From positions 186,001 to 250,000 of the forward strand of contig NZ_LVWJ02000019.1 of assembly GCF_001625015.1 (NCBI RefSeq): 64,000 nt of DNA, read 5' to 3'. The stretch comes from Lewinella sp. 4G2 (lineage in GTDB: Bacteria; Bacteroidota; Bacteroidia; Chitinophagales; Saprospiraceae). A model generated the notes under the pieces. That model ran no database searches. It was not told the DNA's origin and saw only the letters and a program-made list of their open reading frames with translations. The translations under genes and the position numbers were made by a program. Positions 1-8,365 of the stretch are shown one piece after another (within the stretch, counting starts at the first letter, position 1; each line of letters opens with the position of its first letter).

Positions 1-114
1 TATGGCTCCCCCGTTCCCTACCTTACCGATCAAATCAAACTCCACGCCAGCCGCTTGGTGTTCCCGGACGTTGATGGTAGCCCCGTCACCGTCGATTGCC
101 CACCGGATTGGTAG
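1..114 (+). CDS. C-terminal fragment of RluA-type pseudouridine synthase (5' end outside window)
   Basis: The frame starting at base 1 is open and stops at TAG 112-114, giving 37 residues that include LHASRLVFPD and VDCPPDW. This pattern (leucine-histidine-alanine, a basic beta strand, then a C-terminal 'CP.DW') is how RluA-family rRNA/tRNA pseudouridine synthases end. The catalytic aspartate region lies upstream of the window, so the RNA target cannot be judged. The call rests on this short tail only and could be wrong. Confidence 0.5.
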   Translation, partial: YGSPVPYLTDQIKLHASRLVFPDVDGSPVTVDCPPDW

Positions 115-138
115 GTACGTCCCTATCCCACTTACCCC

Positions 139-156
139 GCACCTGCGGCAGCGCCA
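139..156 (+). repeat. Dispersed 19-bp repeat, copy 1
   Basis: GCACCTGCGGCAGCGCCA lies between the pseudouridine synthase tail and the CpcT-like gene. It is one of 11 near-identical copies in the window. Confidence 0.75.
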
Positions 157-205
157 CGTAGTAAGTCCCGTACTCAGTCGGGGCGCCCGCTAAACTGACT
201 CCCCT

Positions 206-835
206 ATGCTAAAAACTACCGTACTCTATAGCAGTCTTCTTTGCCTGATCCTACTTTCCGCCTGTACCCCAAAAGCGAGCTCCGGCGTGAGTGCGGACCC
301 CAAACTAGCCGCCCTCAAGGAAGTGATGACGGGCAGCTTCAGCTCCGCCACCCAGGCGAAGATGGACGAGACTTATTACGATATTGACCTCCACATGCAA
401 CCCATTTGGGAGGACAAAGGCCACTACCTCTACGTGGAGCAAGCCGTAGCCAGCGCGCCGGACGAACCCTACCGCCAACGCGTGTACCAACTCGAACGGA
501 AGGGCAAAAAATTACTCAGCAAAGTGTACGAACTACCCGACCCCGCCGCCGTGGTGGGTGGCCACGATAACCCGGCTCTGTTTGCCGACATCAGCCCCGA
601 CGACCTCGTGGAACGGGAGGGCTGTACCGTGATCCTGAAGCAGCAACGCGACGGCACTTACCGGGGCAGCACCAAAAAGAATGCGTGCAAAAGCAGCCTC
701 CGTGGAGCTTCCTACGCCACCAGCCGGGTGACGGTAAGCGGTAGCTTCATCAACAGTTGGGACCAGGGTTTCGACGCCGACGGCAACCAGGTTTGGGGCG
801 CTACGGAAGGCGGCTACATGTTCCTCAAGGAATAG
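206..835 (+). CDS. CpcT/CpeT-family lipoprotein
   Basis: 209 residues. A lipoprotein signal peptide ends in LLSAC with the lipidated cysteine at residue 20, so the protein is probably anchored in the outer membrane. The mature part follows the CpcT/CpeT (DUF1001) pattern: GSFSS..QA, LHMQPIW, YVEQA, PYRQRVY, a central GC, then GA.YATS and SWDQGFD...VWGA..GGY. In cyanobacteria such proteins are phycobiliprotein chromophore lyases. There is no phycobilin context here, and the lipid anchor argues for an envelope role, so the function is unknown although family membership looks secure. A bidirectional terminator follows directly. Confidence 0.8.
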   Translation: MLKTTVLYSSLLCLILLSACTPKASSGVSADPKLAALKEVMTGSFSSATQAKMDETYYDIDLHMQPIWEDKGHYLYVEQAVASAPDEPYRQRVYQLERKGKKLLSKVYELPDPAAVVGGHDNPALFADISPDDLVEREGCTVILKQQRDGTYRGSTKKNACKSSLRGASYATSRVTVSGSFINSWDQGFDADGNQVWGATEGGYMFLKE

Positions 836-855
836 GAAGTTAAGTCCGTACCAAG

Positions 856-897
856 AAAAAAGCCCCGCTCGCAGTTGCGAACGGGGCTTTCTTTATT
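856..897. terminator. Bidirectional intrinsic terminator between cpcT-like gene and rpsO
   Basis: AAAGCCCCG and CGGGGCTTT form a strong stem around a loop containing TCGCA/TGCGA. It has an A tract on the left and a T-rich tail on the right, and it serves convergent genes. Confidence 0.8.
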
Positions 898-911
898 CGG
901 AGAGTGACCGA

Positions 912-1187
912 TTACTTACGGATGCCGAGTTTGGCGATCAGTGCACGGTAACCGTTGAGGTCCTTCTTCTGCAGGTAAGCAAGGTGGCGGCGGCGCTGGC
1001 CTACGAGACTGAGCAGGGCCTTACGGCTGCTGTGGTCTTTGCGGTGGCGCTGCAGGTGCTCGCTGAGCTGCTGGATGCGGTAGGTGAAAAAGGCGATCTG
1101 GCCCTCGGTGGAACCAGTGTTTTTCGCGTCGCCGGCGTACTCGGCGAAGATCTCTTCGATCTTTTCTTTAGCAAGGTAAACTGCCAT
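912..1187 (-). CDS. rpsO: 30S ribosomal protein S15
   Basis: 91 residues, the normal S15 length, starting [14 protein letters not shown]. The family core [31 protein letters not shown] is complete. S15 binds the central domain of 16S rRNA early in small-subunit assembly. The frame stays open upstream to 1238, but the ATG at 1187 matches the conserved N terminus. A TACCTTTG promoter box and a leader hairpin lie upstream. The gene is monocistronic and ends at the shared terminator. Confidence 0.97.
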   Translation of the reverse strand: MAVYLAKEKIEEIFAEYAGDAKNTGSTEGQIAFFTYRIQQLSEHLQRHRKDHSSRKALLSLVGQRRRHLAYLQKKDLNGYRALIAKLGIRK

Positions 1188-1228
1188 AATCAATAAGCTT
1201 TGTGGGATCGCTTGGATCGGGTGAAGCA

Positions 1229-1249
1229 AAACCGGCAACGTGCCGGCTT
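1229..1249 (-). promoter_or_regulatory. Leader hairpin of rpsO
   Basis: On the minus strand CCGGCA-CGT-TGCCGG is followed by TTTTG, within the roughly 65-nt untranslated leader of rpsO. In other bacteria S15 represses its own mRNA by binding leader structures. This hairpin could be such a site or a weak attenuator; the role is inferred. Confidence 0.45.
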
Positions 1250-1258
1250 AAAGGGCCG

Positions 1259-1266
1259 CAAAGGTA
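1259..1266 (-). promoter_or_regulatory. Bacteroidota -7 box for rpsO (TACCTTTG)
   Basis: TACCTTTG on the minus strand fits the TAnnTTTG primary sigma box of Bacteroidota and lies about 72 nt upstream of the rpsO start. Confidence 0.55.
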
Positions 1267-1311
1267 AGTAATCTCTACGAGATTTGCTACCCCGCTACCA
1301 AAAGGACAAAG

Positions 1312-1347
1312 AAAAAGCCCCGAACGCTGGGCGAACGGAGCTTTTTT
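1312..1347 (-). terminator. Intrinsic terminator of tRNA-Lys
   Basis: The minus strand reads AGCTCCG...CGGGGCT followed by TTTTTC, immediately downstream of the tRNA. Confidence 0.7.
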
Positions 1348-1350
1348 CAG

Positions 1351-1424
1351 TGATTCCTCTGGGGCTCGAACCCAGGACCCTCTCATTAAAAGTGAGATGC
1401 TCTAGCCAACTGAGCTAAGGAATC
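1351..1424 (-). tRNA. tRNA-Lys (anticodon UUU)
   Basis: The minus strand folds as a complete cloverleaf. The acceptor stem is GATTCCT/AGGAATC, the D arm is AGCTCAGTTGGCTAGAGC, the anticodon loop is ACTTTTAA with anticodon TTT, and the T arm is CTGGGTTCGAGCCCCAG. The discriminator base is A and CCA is not encoded. It has its own promoter box upstream and terminator downstream. Confidence 0.96.
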
Positions 1425-1450
1425 GTGGCAACTTTATTGCTAAAGCGACG

Positions 1451-1481
1451 CAAAGGTAGAATGGTTCGGCAAACTACACAA
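1451..1481 (-). promoter_or_regulatory. Promoter of tRNA-Lys
   Basis: The minus strand has TTG at 1481-1479 and TACCTTTG at 1458-1451, spaced 20 nt. This fits the Bacteroidota -33/-7 arrangement, and the box ends 27 nt before the tRNA. Confidence 0.6.
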
Positions 1482-1530
1482 GGGTTCCAATCTTTTTTTC
1501 TTCTGGTGGCTTGGGCGCTTAGAAAAGGTA

Positions 1531-1559
1531 AAGCCGATCCACTTGCGTGAATCGGCTTT
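1531..1559. other. Hairpin in the tRNA-Lys to DUF2279 gap (1425-2018)
   Basis: AAGCCGATCCAC and GTGAATCGGCTT form an imperfect 12-bp stem without a clear T tract. I see no convincing gene in the rest of the 590-bp gap; short frames there lack family features. Confidence 0.45.
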
Positions 1560-1934
1560 GGGCTGGATTGTCATGGTATGAACTACCAAATTCGATTGTC
1601 GAAACAGGTGGTTTTGGTAGTAAAATCAAATCACATAGAAAAGACGGATATAACACTGAAAACACTTCATGAGAAACGGTGATGTTGGGCAACGCCAATA
1701 TCTGTACTAATGAGAAACGTAAAAAGCGTGAAAACTGGTCGTATACAAAGTACTATCGTCGAGATTACGGGTGTTCGTGCCGTGTGTAAGTGAAACTGAG
1801 TAAAGTGCCGGAGTAATTTCGTGTTCGGGTTGTTACAAATGTACATAACCACCAACTAGGAGTGCATAAGTAAGCAGATTTTTTTGGAATGGATTGTGTC
1901 CGCGCTCCGTTAACGGGGTAGTTTCATTCCCGCC

Positions 1935-1942
1935 TACCTTTG
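1935..1942 (+). promoter_or_regulatory. Candidate -7 box TACCTTTG before the DUF2279 gene
   Basis: TAnnTTTG match 77 nt upstream of the start codon at 2019. No clear -33 element is visible. Confidence 0.4.
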
Positions 1943-2018
1943 TGGTGGCCAAAAGTCTCCCGACCGTTTTTCAGTTAAGGGAGGTTACGGCTTTTGACCG
2001 GTTATTACCATCTATCCT

Positions 2019-3035
2019 ATGCGCATCCACTACTCTACCCTGTTTGCCTGTATGTTGGCCTTGATGGCCAACTGCTTGACGGCACAGCAAACAGATATGG
2101 TGGACTGGACCGTGCGGGACCCACTTGCCCCGGTGGCCACGGACAACTGGCTCACCCCGGATTCCACCCTCAATAAAAAGCGCTTTTATACATCAGTAGG
2201 CATCGGCACCACCCTCTACGGCGCGGCCAGCTACGGGCTCTACCAAACCTGGTACGCGGAGTACGACCGGGCCCCTTTTCGCTCTTTCAACGACTGGCCG
2301 GAGTGGAACCAAATGGATAAGGCCGGCCACGCCTTTACGGCCTACATCTTTAGTCGGTACGCCTTCGCGGGCCTGCGGTGGTCCGGCATGAAACGGCCAG
2401 CGGCCCGGTATACGGCGCTGGGCGTAGCGAACCTGTTGCAGGGCACCATCGAAGTGATGGACGGCCACTCCGAAGAGTGGGGCTTCAGTTGGTCCGACAT
2501 GGGCGCCAACCTGACCGGCAGCCTGCTCTTCACGGTGCAGGACATTGCCTGGCAAGAGCAGCGCATCCTGATGAAGGTCTCGAACGACTTGCGTGCCCAC
2601 CCCAACGTACCGGTTACCAACCGGAGCGGAGCGGTGAGTAATCTGGGGTACATCAGCGAGGTCCGCTTCGGCAGCAACTTTTTCGAGCGCTACCTGAAGG
2701 ACTATAACGCACAGACCATCTGGCTGAGTGGGAACGTCCGTGCCTTCGCCCCCAACACAAAGATTCCGGGCTGGCTTAACGTAGCGGTCGGGTACGGAAG
2801 TGAGAACGTCTACGGCGCTAAAGGGAACGTGTGGCGGCAAAACGGCGAGCGCTTCGTATATAGCCCCGGCCGCTACCGGCAGTGGTTCCTGAGCCCGGAT
2901 ATTTCCTTCACCCGCATCCCAACGAAGAAGCGGTGGGTACGTTTAGTCTTTGGTGCCCTGGACTTCATCAAACTCCCCGCCCCCGCCCTGGAATACAGCA
3001 ACGGTAGTTTCAAGGGCCACTGGCTGATGTGGTAA
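2019..3035 (+). CDS. DUF2279 (YfiM-like) envelope protein
   Basis: 338 residues with an N-terminal signal peptide ending near LTAQQ. The core DKAGHAFTAYIFSRYA, ANLLQGTIEVMDG.SEEWGFSWSDMGANLTGS is the DUF2279 signature of Bacteroidota, related to the YfiM lipoprotein domain. A C-terminal part rich in aromatic, alternating strands (FLSPDISFTRIPTKKRW) suggests association with the outer membrane. The biochemical role is unknown. It ends 56 nt before the next gene in the same direction. Confidence 0.75.
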   Translation: MRIHYSTLFACMLALMANCLTAQQTDMVDWTVRDPLAPVATDNWLTPDSTLNKKRFYTSVGIGTTLYGAASYGLYQTWYAEYDRAPFRSFNDWPEWNQMDKAGHAFTAYIFSRYAFAGLRWSGMKRPAARYTALGVANLLQGTIEVMDGHSEEWGFSWSDMGANLTGSLLFTVQDIAWQEQRILMKVSNDLRAHPNVPVTNRSGAVSNLGYISEVRFGSNFFERYLKDYNAQTIWLSGNVRAFAPNTKIPGWLNVAVGYGSENVYGAKGNVWRQNGERFVYSPGRYRQWFLSPDISFTRIPTKKRWVRLVFGALDFIKLPAPALEYSNGSFKGHWLMW

Positions 3036-3091
3036 AGAGCACGTACTGAATTACCGGCTTTCACTATCTTGAACTTCACAACTACTCCCTC

Positions 3092-3529
3092 ATGATCAAA
3101 TTCATCATCAAACTTGGGCTGGTCCTCGTCGTCGGGCTCGTGGGCTACAATTACTTCTTTGGCGACGCGGAAGAAAAAGAACAGAGCCGCGAGATCGTCG
3201 GCAAAGTGAAGGAACTCGGCTCCGACGCCTGGGCCCTCCTCCGCTCCGAAAAACAAAAGATGGACGACGGCAAGTACGACGACGCCCTCGACAAACTGGA
3301 CAACCTCTACGGCGAACTCCGGGGTAAAGCTCAGGACATCAAGGATTCCGGCGCCCTCGACCGTTTGCAGGAACTCTCCGAGCGCCGCGGCGAACTCGAA
3401 GAACTTCTCCGCCAGGAGGGTGACGAACTCTCCGCCGAGGGCAAACGTAAATTAGATGACCTCACGCAAGACACGGAGGTACTCATGAATGAAATGGAAG
3501 CGAAAAGCAAATCGGCTGCCCCCTACTAG
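3092..3529 (+). CDS. Small membrane-anchored coiled-coil protein
   Basis: 145 residues, not assigned to a family. Residues 5-26 form one hydrophobic segment (FIIKLGLVLVVGLVGYNYFF). The remainder is highly charged and helical, rich in Glu, Lys and Leu with heptad-like spacing (DRLQELSERRGELEELL). This predicts an inner-membrane anchor with a cytoplasmic or periplasmic coiled coil. Its last 41 bp overlap the predicted start of dinB in another frame, so the two genes are probably co-transcribed. Confidence 0.6.
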   Translation: MIKFIIKLGLVLVVGLVGYNYFFGDAEEKEQSREIVGKVKELGSDAWALLRSEKQKMDDGKYDDALDKLDNLYGELRGKAQDIKDSGALDRLQELSERRGELEELLRQEGDELSAEGKRKLDDLTQDTEVLMNEMEAKSKSAAPY

Positions 3530-4604
3530 CGAGCGCAAGATCATCCACGTTGACATGGATGCCTTCTTCGCCAGCGTGGAGCAACTCGACAACCCCGAGT
3601 TGCGCGGCAAACCCGTTGCCGTCGGCGGCTCCAAGATGAGGGGCGTCGTCGCGGCGGCCAGCTACGAGGCGCGCGTCTACGGTGTCCGCTCCGCCATGCC
3701 GAGCATCACCGCAAAGCGCCTTTGCCCCAGTCTCATTTTCGTAAAGGGCAACTTCCCCCGCTACAAGGAGGTGTCCGCGCAAATTCGGGAGATCTTCCTT
3801 TCCTACACCGACCTCGTCGAACCTCTTTCACTGGACGAGGCCTACCTCGACGTCACCAAACCCAAGAAAGGCCCGCTCTCCGCCACCCTGATCGCAAAGG
3901 CCATCCGTCAGGAGATCTTCGAGCAGACCGGGCTGACGGCCTCCGCCGGCGTCAGCTTTAACAAGTTCTTGGCCAAGGTGGCCTCCGACGTCAACAAGCC
4001 CAACGGGATGAAGGTCATCACTCGGGATGAAGCCTCCGACTTCATCGCCAACCTGAAGGTGAAGGACTTCCACGGCGTCGGTAAAAAGGGCGCAGCGCGG
4101 ATGGAAAAAATGGGTTTCCGCACGGGCGCCGACCTCGTCCCCCTCACCGAACTCGAGATGGCCACCCGCTTCGGGAAGTTTGGCCGCAAGCTCTATCAGA
4201 TCGTCAACAACCTGGATAGCCGGCCCGTCAATCCCAGCCGCAACCGGAAGTCCGTGGGCGCCGAACGCACCTACTCCGAAAACGTCGAAACCCGCGCCGT
4301 CATGCGCGAAAAGCTGGACTGGCTGGCGGAAAAGATCTTCCACTACCTCACCGAACGCCAGAATTTCGGCCGCACCCTAACCCTCAAGATGAAGACGCCG
4401 GACTTCATCATCCACACCCGTTCCCGCAGCTTTGGCGGGGAGATCCGCACCCTCAAAGCCCTGAAGGAAGCCGCCTACGATTTACTGGATGAGAACATTG
4501 AGGAAGTGCCCGTCGTCCGCCTACTCGGCCTTTCCGTTTCTAATCTGGAGCGGGAAGGAGGGATGGGGGTGCAGTTGTTGTTGCCATTTGAGGAAGAAGA
4601 ATAA
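3489..4604 (+). CDS. dinB: DNA polymerase IV (Y-family translesion polymerase)
   Basis: 371 residues. Catalytic motifs are intact: HVDMDAFFASVEQ holds the first metal aspartate, and the palm motif SLDEAYLDV holds the second acidic pair. These are followed by the helix-hairpin-helix HGVGKKGAARM and the little-finger domain. The C terminus QLLLPF is a beta-clamp binding motif. The enzyme copies past damaged bases. The ATG at 3489 overlaps the preceding gene by 41 bp. The next in-frame Met is inside the catalytic motif, so the upstream start is preferred. Confidence 0.95.
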   Translation: MKWKRKANRLPPTSERKIIHVDMDAFFASVEQLDNPELRGKPVAVGGSKMRGVVAAASYEARVYGVRSAMPSITAKRLCPSLIFVKGNFPRYKEVSAQIREIFLSYTDLVEPLSLDEAYLDVTKPKKGPLSATLIAKAIRQEIFEQTGLTASAGVSFNKFLAKVASDVNKPNGMKVITRDEASDFIANLKVKDFHGVGKKGAARMEKMGFRTGADLVPLTELEMATRFGKFGRKLYQIVNNLDSRPVNPSRNRKSVGAERTYSENVETRAVMREKLDWLAEKIFHYLTERQNFGRTLTLKMKTPDFIIHTRSRSFGGEIRTLKALKEAAYDLLDENIEEVPVVRLLGLSVSNLEREGGMGVQLLLPFEEEE

Positions 4605-4930
4605 GGAGTAACGATTAACGATTAGTGAGTGACGAGTAACGATTGGCTCCGCTATCTCAGTCGCTGCGCTCCGCTACCGCAAGCACAAGGCTGCTCTGGA
4701 ACTGCATAACTCTAGCTTTGAGGAGTAACGATTAACGATTAGTGAGTGACGAGTAACGATTGGCTCCGCTATCTCAGTCGCTGCGCTCCGCTACCGCAAG
4801 CACAAGGCTGCTCTGGAACTGCATAGCTCTAGCTTTGAGGAGTAACGATTAACGATTAGTGAGTGACGAGTAACGATTGGCTCCGCTGGTTCAATCGCTG
4901 CGCTCCGCTACCGCAAGCACAAGGCTACGG
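4605..4930 (+). repeat. Three tandem 117-bp repeats with embedded heptamer tracts
   Basis: Units start at 4605, 4722 and 4839; the third diverges near 4930. Each unit opens with a period-7 tract (GAGTAAC GATTAAC GATTAGT GAGTGAC GAGTAAC GATTGGC) and continues into GCTGCGCTCCGCTACCGCAA. The array begins at the dinB stop codon and contains no gene. Confidence 0.9.
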
Positions 4931-4975
4931 TCGGGTAGCATCCTACGCTGGAGTACTGAGCCGATGATGTGCGGT

Positions 4976-5018
4976 AGCCAATCGTTACTCGTTAATCATG
5001 ACTCGTTAATCGTTAATC
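4976..5018 (-). repeat. Inverted heptamer tract (GTTAATC units)
   Basis: CAATC GTTACTC GTTAATC ATGACTC GTTAATC GTTAATC is the reverse complement of the tract that opens each 117-bp unit. A long hairpin with them is possible. Confidence 0.7.
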
Positions 5019-5022
5019 AAAC

Positions 5023-5030
5023 TATCTTTG
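5023..5030 (+). promoter_or_regulatory. -7 box TATCTTTG in front of the TPP riboswitch
   Basis: TAnnTTTG match immediately before the riboswitch, placing the expected transcript start at its first stem. Confidence 0.55.
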
Positions 5031-5033
5031 CCC

Positions 5034-5124
5034 ACAAGGGGTGCTACCCAATCACGGGCCGGCTGAGATCAAACCCTTAGATTTTCTAATCAGGAACCTG
5101 CCCGGGTAATGCCGGGAAGGGAAA
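5034..5124 (+). promoter_or_regulatory. TPP riboswitch (THI element)
   Basis: The conserved THI-box blocks occur in order: AGGGGTGCT, GCTGAGATCA, ACCCTTAG, CAGGAACCTG and CGGGTAATGCCGGGAAGGG. The aptamer ends 13 nt before the start codon of the TonB receptor, leaving little room for a terminator, so control of translation initiation is more likely. Ligand and class are clear from sequence; the mechanism is inferred. Confidence 0.93.
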
Positions 5125-5137
5125 AATTCTTACTCGC

Positions 5138-7591
5138 ATGACGCGATTTCTACTCAGCGCCGCCCTGGCGCTAGCGACCATTTGTACGCTATCGGGGCAA
5201 AAAACCATTACCGGACGGATTATTGACTTTACCGACACGCCGCTGATCGGCGCCAACGTGATCCTGAAGGGGACCGACTTGGGCACGGCGGCGGACCTGA
5301 AAGGCCGCTTCACCCTCGAAGTGCCCAAGGAGCAAATGGGCGGTAGCATCATTGTCAAATACCTGGGTTTCAAGGATCAGGAGGTTGCCGTGGCCAATTT
5401 CATCGACGATGTGGAACTGACGTTGCAGGCCAGCGATAACGTCATCGTTTGTTTCGTCAGTCGGGACGTGGTGGAAGTAACCGCTACGGCCGCGACTTCC
5501 CGTACGCCCGTCACCTACACCAACCTGTACAAGGCCGACATCCAGGAGCGCAACGTAGGCCAGGATGCGCCTTACTTGTTGAAATGGACGCCATCTGTCG
5601 TCGTTAACTCTGACGCGGGCACTGGCATCGGCTACACGGGCATCTGGATCCGGGGCTCCGACCCGACGCGGACGAACATTACCATCAACGGCATCCCCTA
5701 CAACGACTCCGAAAGCCAGGGGGTATTCTGGGTCAATTTGCCCGATTTCTCTTCTTCCGCGGATCAAATTCAGATTCAGCGGGGCGTGGGTACCAGCGTG
5801 AACGGTGCCGGCGCTTTCGGGGCCAGCATCAACTTCAATACCAACAGCCTCGGCGAAGAACAGAAACTGAGCGTCGACGGCACCGTCGGCAGTTTCGGCA
5901 CCCAGCGCGGTTCCGTCCAGTACTCCTCGGGCTTAATGGACAATGGCCTCTCCATCGACGCGCGTTACAGCAAAACCCATTCGGATGGCTACGTCGATCG
6001 CGCCCAGGCGGATCTCGATGGCTATTACGCCGGTATCACTTACGTCGCCAATCAGGGCGCTGGCGCGGGTGCCGGGTCGGATGGTGCGGTGTGGCGCTTC
6101 AACGCGTTCGGCGGCCACGAAGTCACGTACCAATCCTGGAACGGGGTGACCGAAGACGAGATAGCGGAATTTGGCCGGACCTACAACTCCGTCGGCACCG
6201 AAAAGGAAGGGGAACCCTACGACAATGAGGTGGATAACTACCGCCAGAACCACTACCAACTCCACTACAACAATACCATTGGCAACCAGTGGCGAGTGGG
6301 CATCTCCGGCCACTACACCCGCGGCCTCGGCTACTTCGAGCAGTACAAAGCCGACGAAGACCTCGTGGACTACGGGATCACCTCCCAAACCGCGGCCGAT
6401 CCGGAAACAGCTACCTCCGATCTCATCCGCCGCCGCTGGTTGGATAACCACTTTTACGGAACCGTCTACAGCCTGCGGTACCGCGCCAATTCTGCGCTCG
6501 ACGTGACCTTCGGCGGCTCCGCCAATGAGTACCTGGGTGACCACTATGGCGAAGTAATTTGGGCCCGCGATGCCGGCGATTCCGAGATTCGGGACCGCTA
6601 CTACGACAACGACGCCGTGAAACGGGACTTCTCCAATTACCTCCGCGCCAACTACGGTTTCGGTGGTGGCTTCAACGCCTACGCTGACCTTCAGCTGCGG
6701 GCCGTCAGCTACGAATTTCTGGGCTTCGCCAATGACTTGAGCCGGATCGACGAGGACGAGAACTTCACCTTCTTTAATCCTAAAGTAGGACTGCTCTACG
6801 ATTACGTTGGTGGCCAGGCCTACGCCAGTTTCGGCGTCGCCCAACGGGAGCCCAACCGGAATGATTTCACCGAAAACCCGACGGCTACCCGCCCTACACC
6901 GGAGAAACTACTCAATACGGAAGTCGGCATCCGCGGCGTGAGCAACCGCTTCAACTACGGGGCCAACGTCTACTACATGGATTATCAGGACCAGCTCGTC
7001 CTGACCGGAGAGCTCAACGATGTCGGTGAGTACATTCGCGCTAACGTGGACGAAAGCTACCGCCTCGGTATTGAGCTTCAGGGCGGTTACCAACTGGGCG
7101 ACTTCAACGTTGGGGGTAACCTGACCGTAAGCCGCAACCGCATCCAAAACTTCACCGAGTTCGTGGATAACTTCGACGAAGGCGGCCAGTTCGAGATCGA
7201 ACAGGGGGACAACCCGCTGGCCTTCAGCCCCTCCGTCACGGGTGCGCTGGATCTGGAGTACAACGTCCTCAATACGCAGAAGAACAAACTCTCCGCTGCA
7301 CTCCAAACCAAGTACGTCGGAGACCGCTACGTCGACAATTCCGGCGATGAAAATTCAAAGCTCGATGGCTACTACTACACGGACCTCCGACTTTCCTACC
7401 GGTTCATGCCCGCCAACTCCCCCCTCGGTGCCCTCCGCGTGACCTTTTTGGCGCGCAACCTAACGGACCAACTTTATTTCAGTAATGGGTGGTCCTACCG
7501 TTTCTACTCCGATGGTGAGGTGGGTACAGCTCAGGGTCTTTATCCTCAGGCGGGGAGGAACTTCCTCTTGGGCTTGGGATTGGATTTTTAG
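5138..7591 (+). CDS. TonB-dependent receptor under TPP control, probable thiamine-compound importer
   Basis: 817 residues. A signal peptide (MTRFLLSAALALATICTLSG) is followed by a carboxypeptidase-regulatory-like domain (ITGRIIDFTDTPLIGANVILKGT). Next come a plug domain (GIWIRGSDPTRTNITINGIPYND) and a 22-strand type barrel ending in the aromatic FLLGLGLDF. TonB receptors pull scarce substrates across the outer membrane. Control by a TPP riboswitch points to thiamine or a precursor, matching the riboswitch-controlled outer-membrane receptors predicted in other Bacteroidota. No PnuT-like permease or thiamine kinase gene lies next to it; the downstream genes face the other way. Confidence 0.85.
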   Translation: MTRFLLSAALALATICTLSGQKTITGRIIDFTDTPLIGANVILKGTDLGTAADLKGRFTLEVPKEQMGGSIIVKYLGFKDQEVAVANFIDDVELTLQASDNVIVCFVSRDVVEVTATAATSRTPVTYTNLYKADIQERNVGQDAPYLLKWTPSVVVNSDAGTGIGYTGIWIRGSDPTRTNITINGIPYNDSESQGVFWVNLPDFSSSADQIQIQRGVGTSVNGAGAFGASINFNTNSLGEEQKLSVDGTVGSFGTQRGSVQYSSGLMDNGLSIDARYSKTHSDGYVDRAQADLDGYYAGITYVANQGAGAGAGSDGAVWRFNAFGGHEVTYQSWNGVTEDEIAEFGRTYNSVGTEKEGEPYDNEVDNYRQNHYQLHYNNTIGNQWRVGISGHYTRGLGYFEQYKADEDLVDYGITSQTAADPETATSDLIRRRWLDNHFYGTVYSLRYRANSALDVTFGGSANEYLGDHYGEVIWARDAGDSEIRDRYYDNDAVKRDFSNYLRANYGFGGGFNAYADLQLRAVSYEFLGFANDLSRIDEDENFTFFNPKVGLLYDYVGGQAYASFGVAQREPNRNDFTENPTATRPTPEKLLNTEVGIRGVSNRFNYGANVYYMDYQDQLVLTGELNDVGEYIRANVDESYRLGIELQGGYQLGDFNVGGNLTVSRNRIQNFTEFVDNFDEGGQFEIEQGDNPLAFSPSVTGALDLEYNVLNTQKNKLSAALQTKYVGDRYVDNSGDENSKLDGYYYTDLRLSYRFMPANSPLGALRVTFLARNLTDQLYFSNGWSYRFYSDGEVGTAQGLYPQAGRNFLLGLGLDF

Positions 7592-7636
7592 TCGGATAGT
7601 GCCGTCATTTTATGTAGGGCATGCGTGGCGGGCACC

Positions 7637-8365
7637 TTAGAACGTCAGGTCACGCACCCGGTCTACGTAGCCACGGCTTACGCGGACGGCATCGCCGTTG
7701 CGCATGATCAAGTCATAGCTTCTTGCGTAACGGTGTGCCTCCCGCACGGCGGAGAGGTTGACGATGTGGCTGCGATGCACCCGTAAAAACGTAGCGGGGT
7801 CGAGCTTCTCCTCAATCGCGGAAATGCCGTAGTTGCTATGATAGGTGGCCTCAGTACAGTGTAACCGGGCGTAATCGCCGTCGGCCTCTACCCAAATGAT
7901 GTCGGCGGTGGCCAGCGGGATGAGCTTACGCCCCTTGTTTACTAAGATTCTGGCCGGGTAAGTGCCCGGCCCGGCCAGGAGGCTTTCGGCCAGTGGCGCG
8001 ATGGTATTTGGGCCCCGCTCGAGGTTCAGTTTTTCCATCGCGCGGCTGAAACGCTCCTTCGTGTAGGGCTTAAGCAGGTAGTCCACCGCGTGGACGTCGA
8101 AGGCTTCCAGCGCGTACTGATCGTAAGCTGTGGAAAATATCACCCGGGGGATGGCCGCGAGCCGCGTAAGCACTTCAAAGCCGTTAAGTCCTGGCATCTG
8201 CACGTCGAGGAATATGAGGTCCGGCTCGTATTCGTTGCACAGTCTAACCGCATCCACGCCATTATTCGCTTCGCCCAGGGGGATGTACTTCGGGTAATCA
8301 GCGAGGTATTCCCGGATGAGGCTGCGGCCGGCCGCTTCGTCGTCGATGATGATGACCTTGTTCAT
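7637..8365 (-). CDS. LytTR-family response regulator
   Basis: 242 residues. The N-terminal receiver domain has acidic residues IIDDE at 6-10, the phosphoacceptor Asp54 in LIFLDVQMPG, and the conserved lysine in LLKPY. The C-terminal LytTR DNA-binding domain includes FLRVHRSHIVNLSAV. Its start overlaps the stop of the kinase gene upstream by 4 bp (ATGA), so the pair is translationally coupled. The likely target is the divergent outer-membrane barrel gene at 9659, an inference from gene order common in this phylum. Confidence 0.92.
   Translation of the reverse strand: MNKVIIIDDEAAGRSLIREYLADYPKYIPLGEANNGVDAVRLCNEYEPDLIFLDVQMPGLNGFEVLTRLAAIPRVIFSTAYDQYALEAFDVHAVDYLLKPYTKERFSRAMEKLNLERGPNTIAPLAESLLAGPGTYPARILVNKGRKLIPLATADIIWVEADGDYARLHCTEATYHSNYGISAIEEKLDPATFLRVHRSHIVNLSAVREAHRYARSYDLIMRNGDAVRVSRGYVDRVRDLTF

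Noticed and set aside
2-193. 63-codon plus-strand frame at the window start
   Set aside because: No homology features, and it overlaps the better supported pseudouridine synthase tail and a 19-bp repeat.
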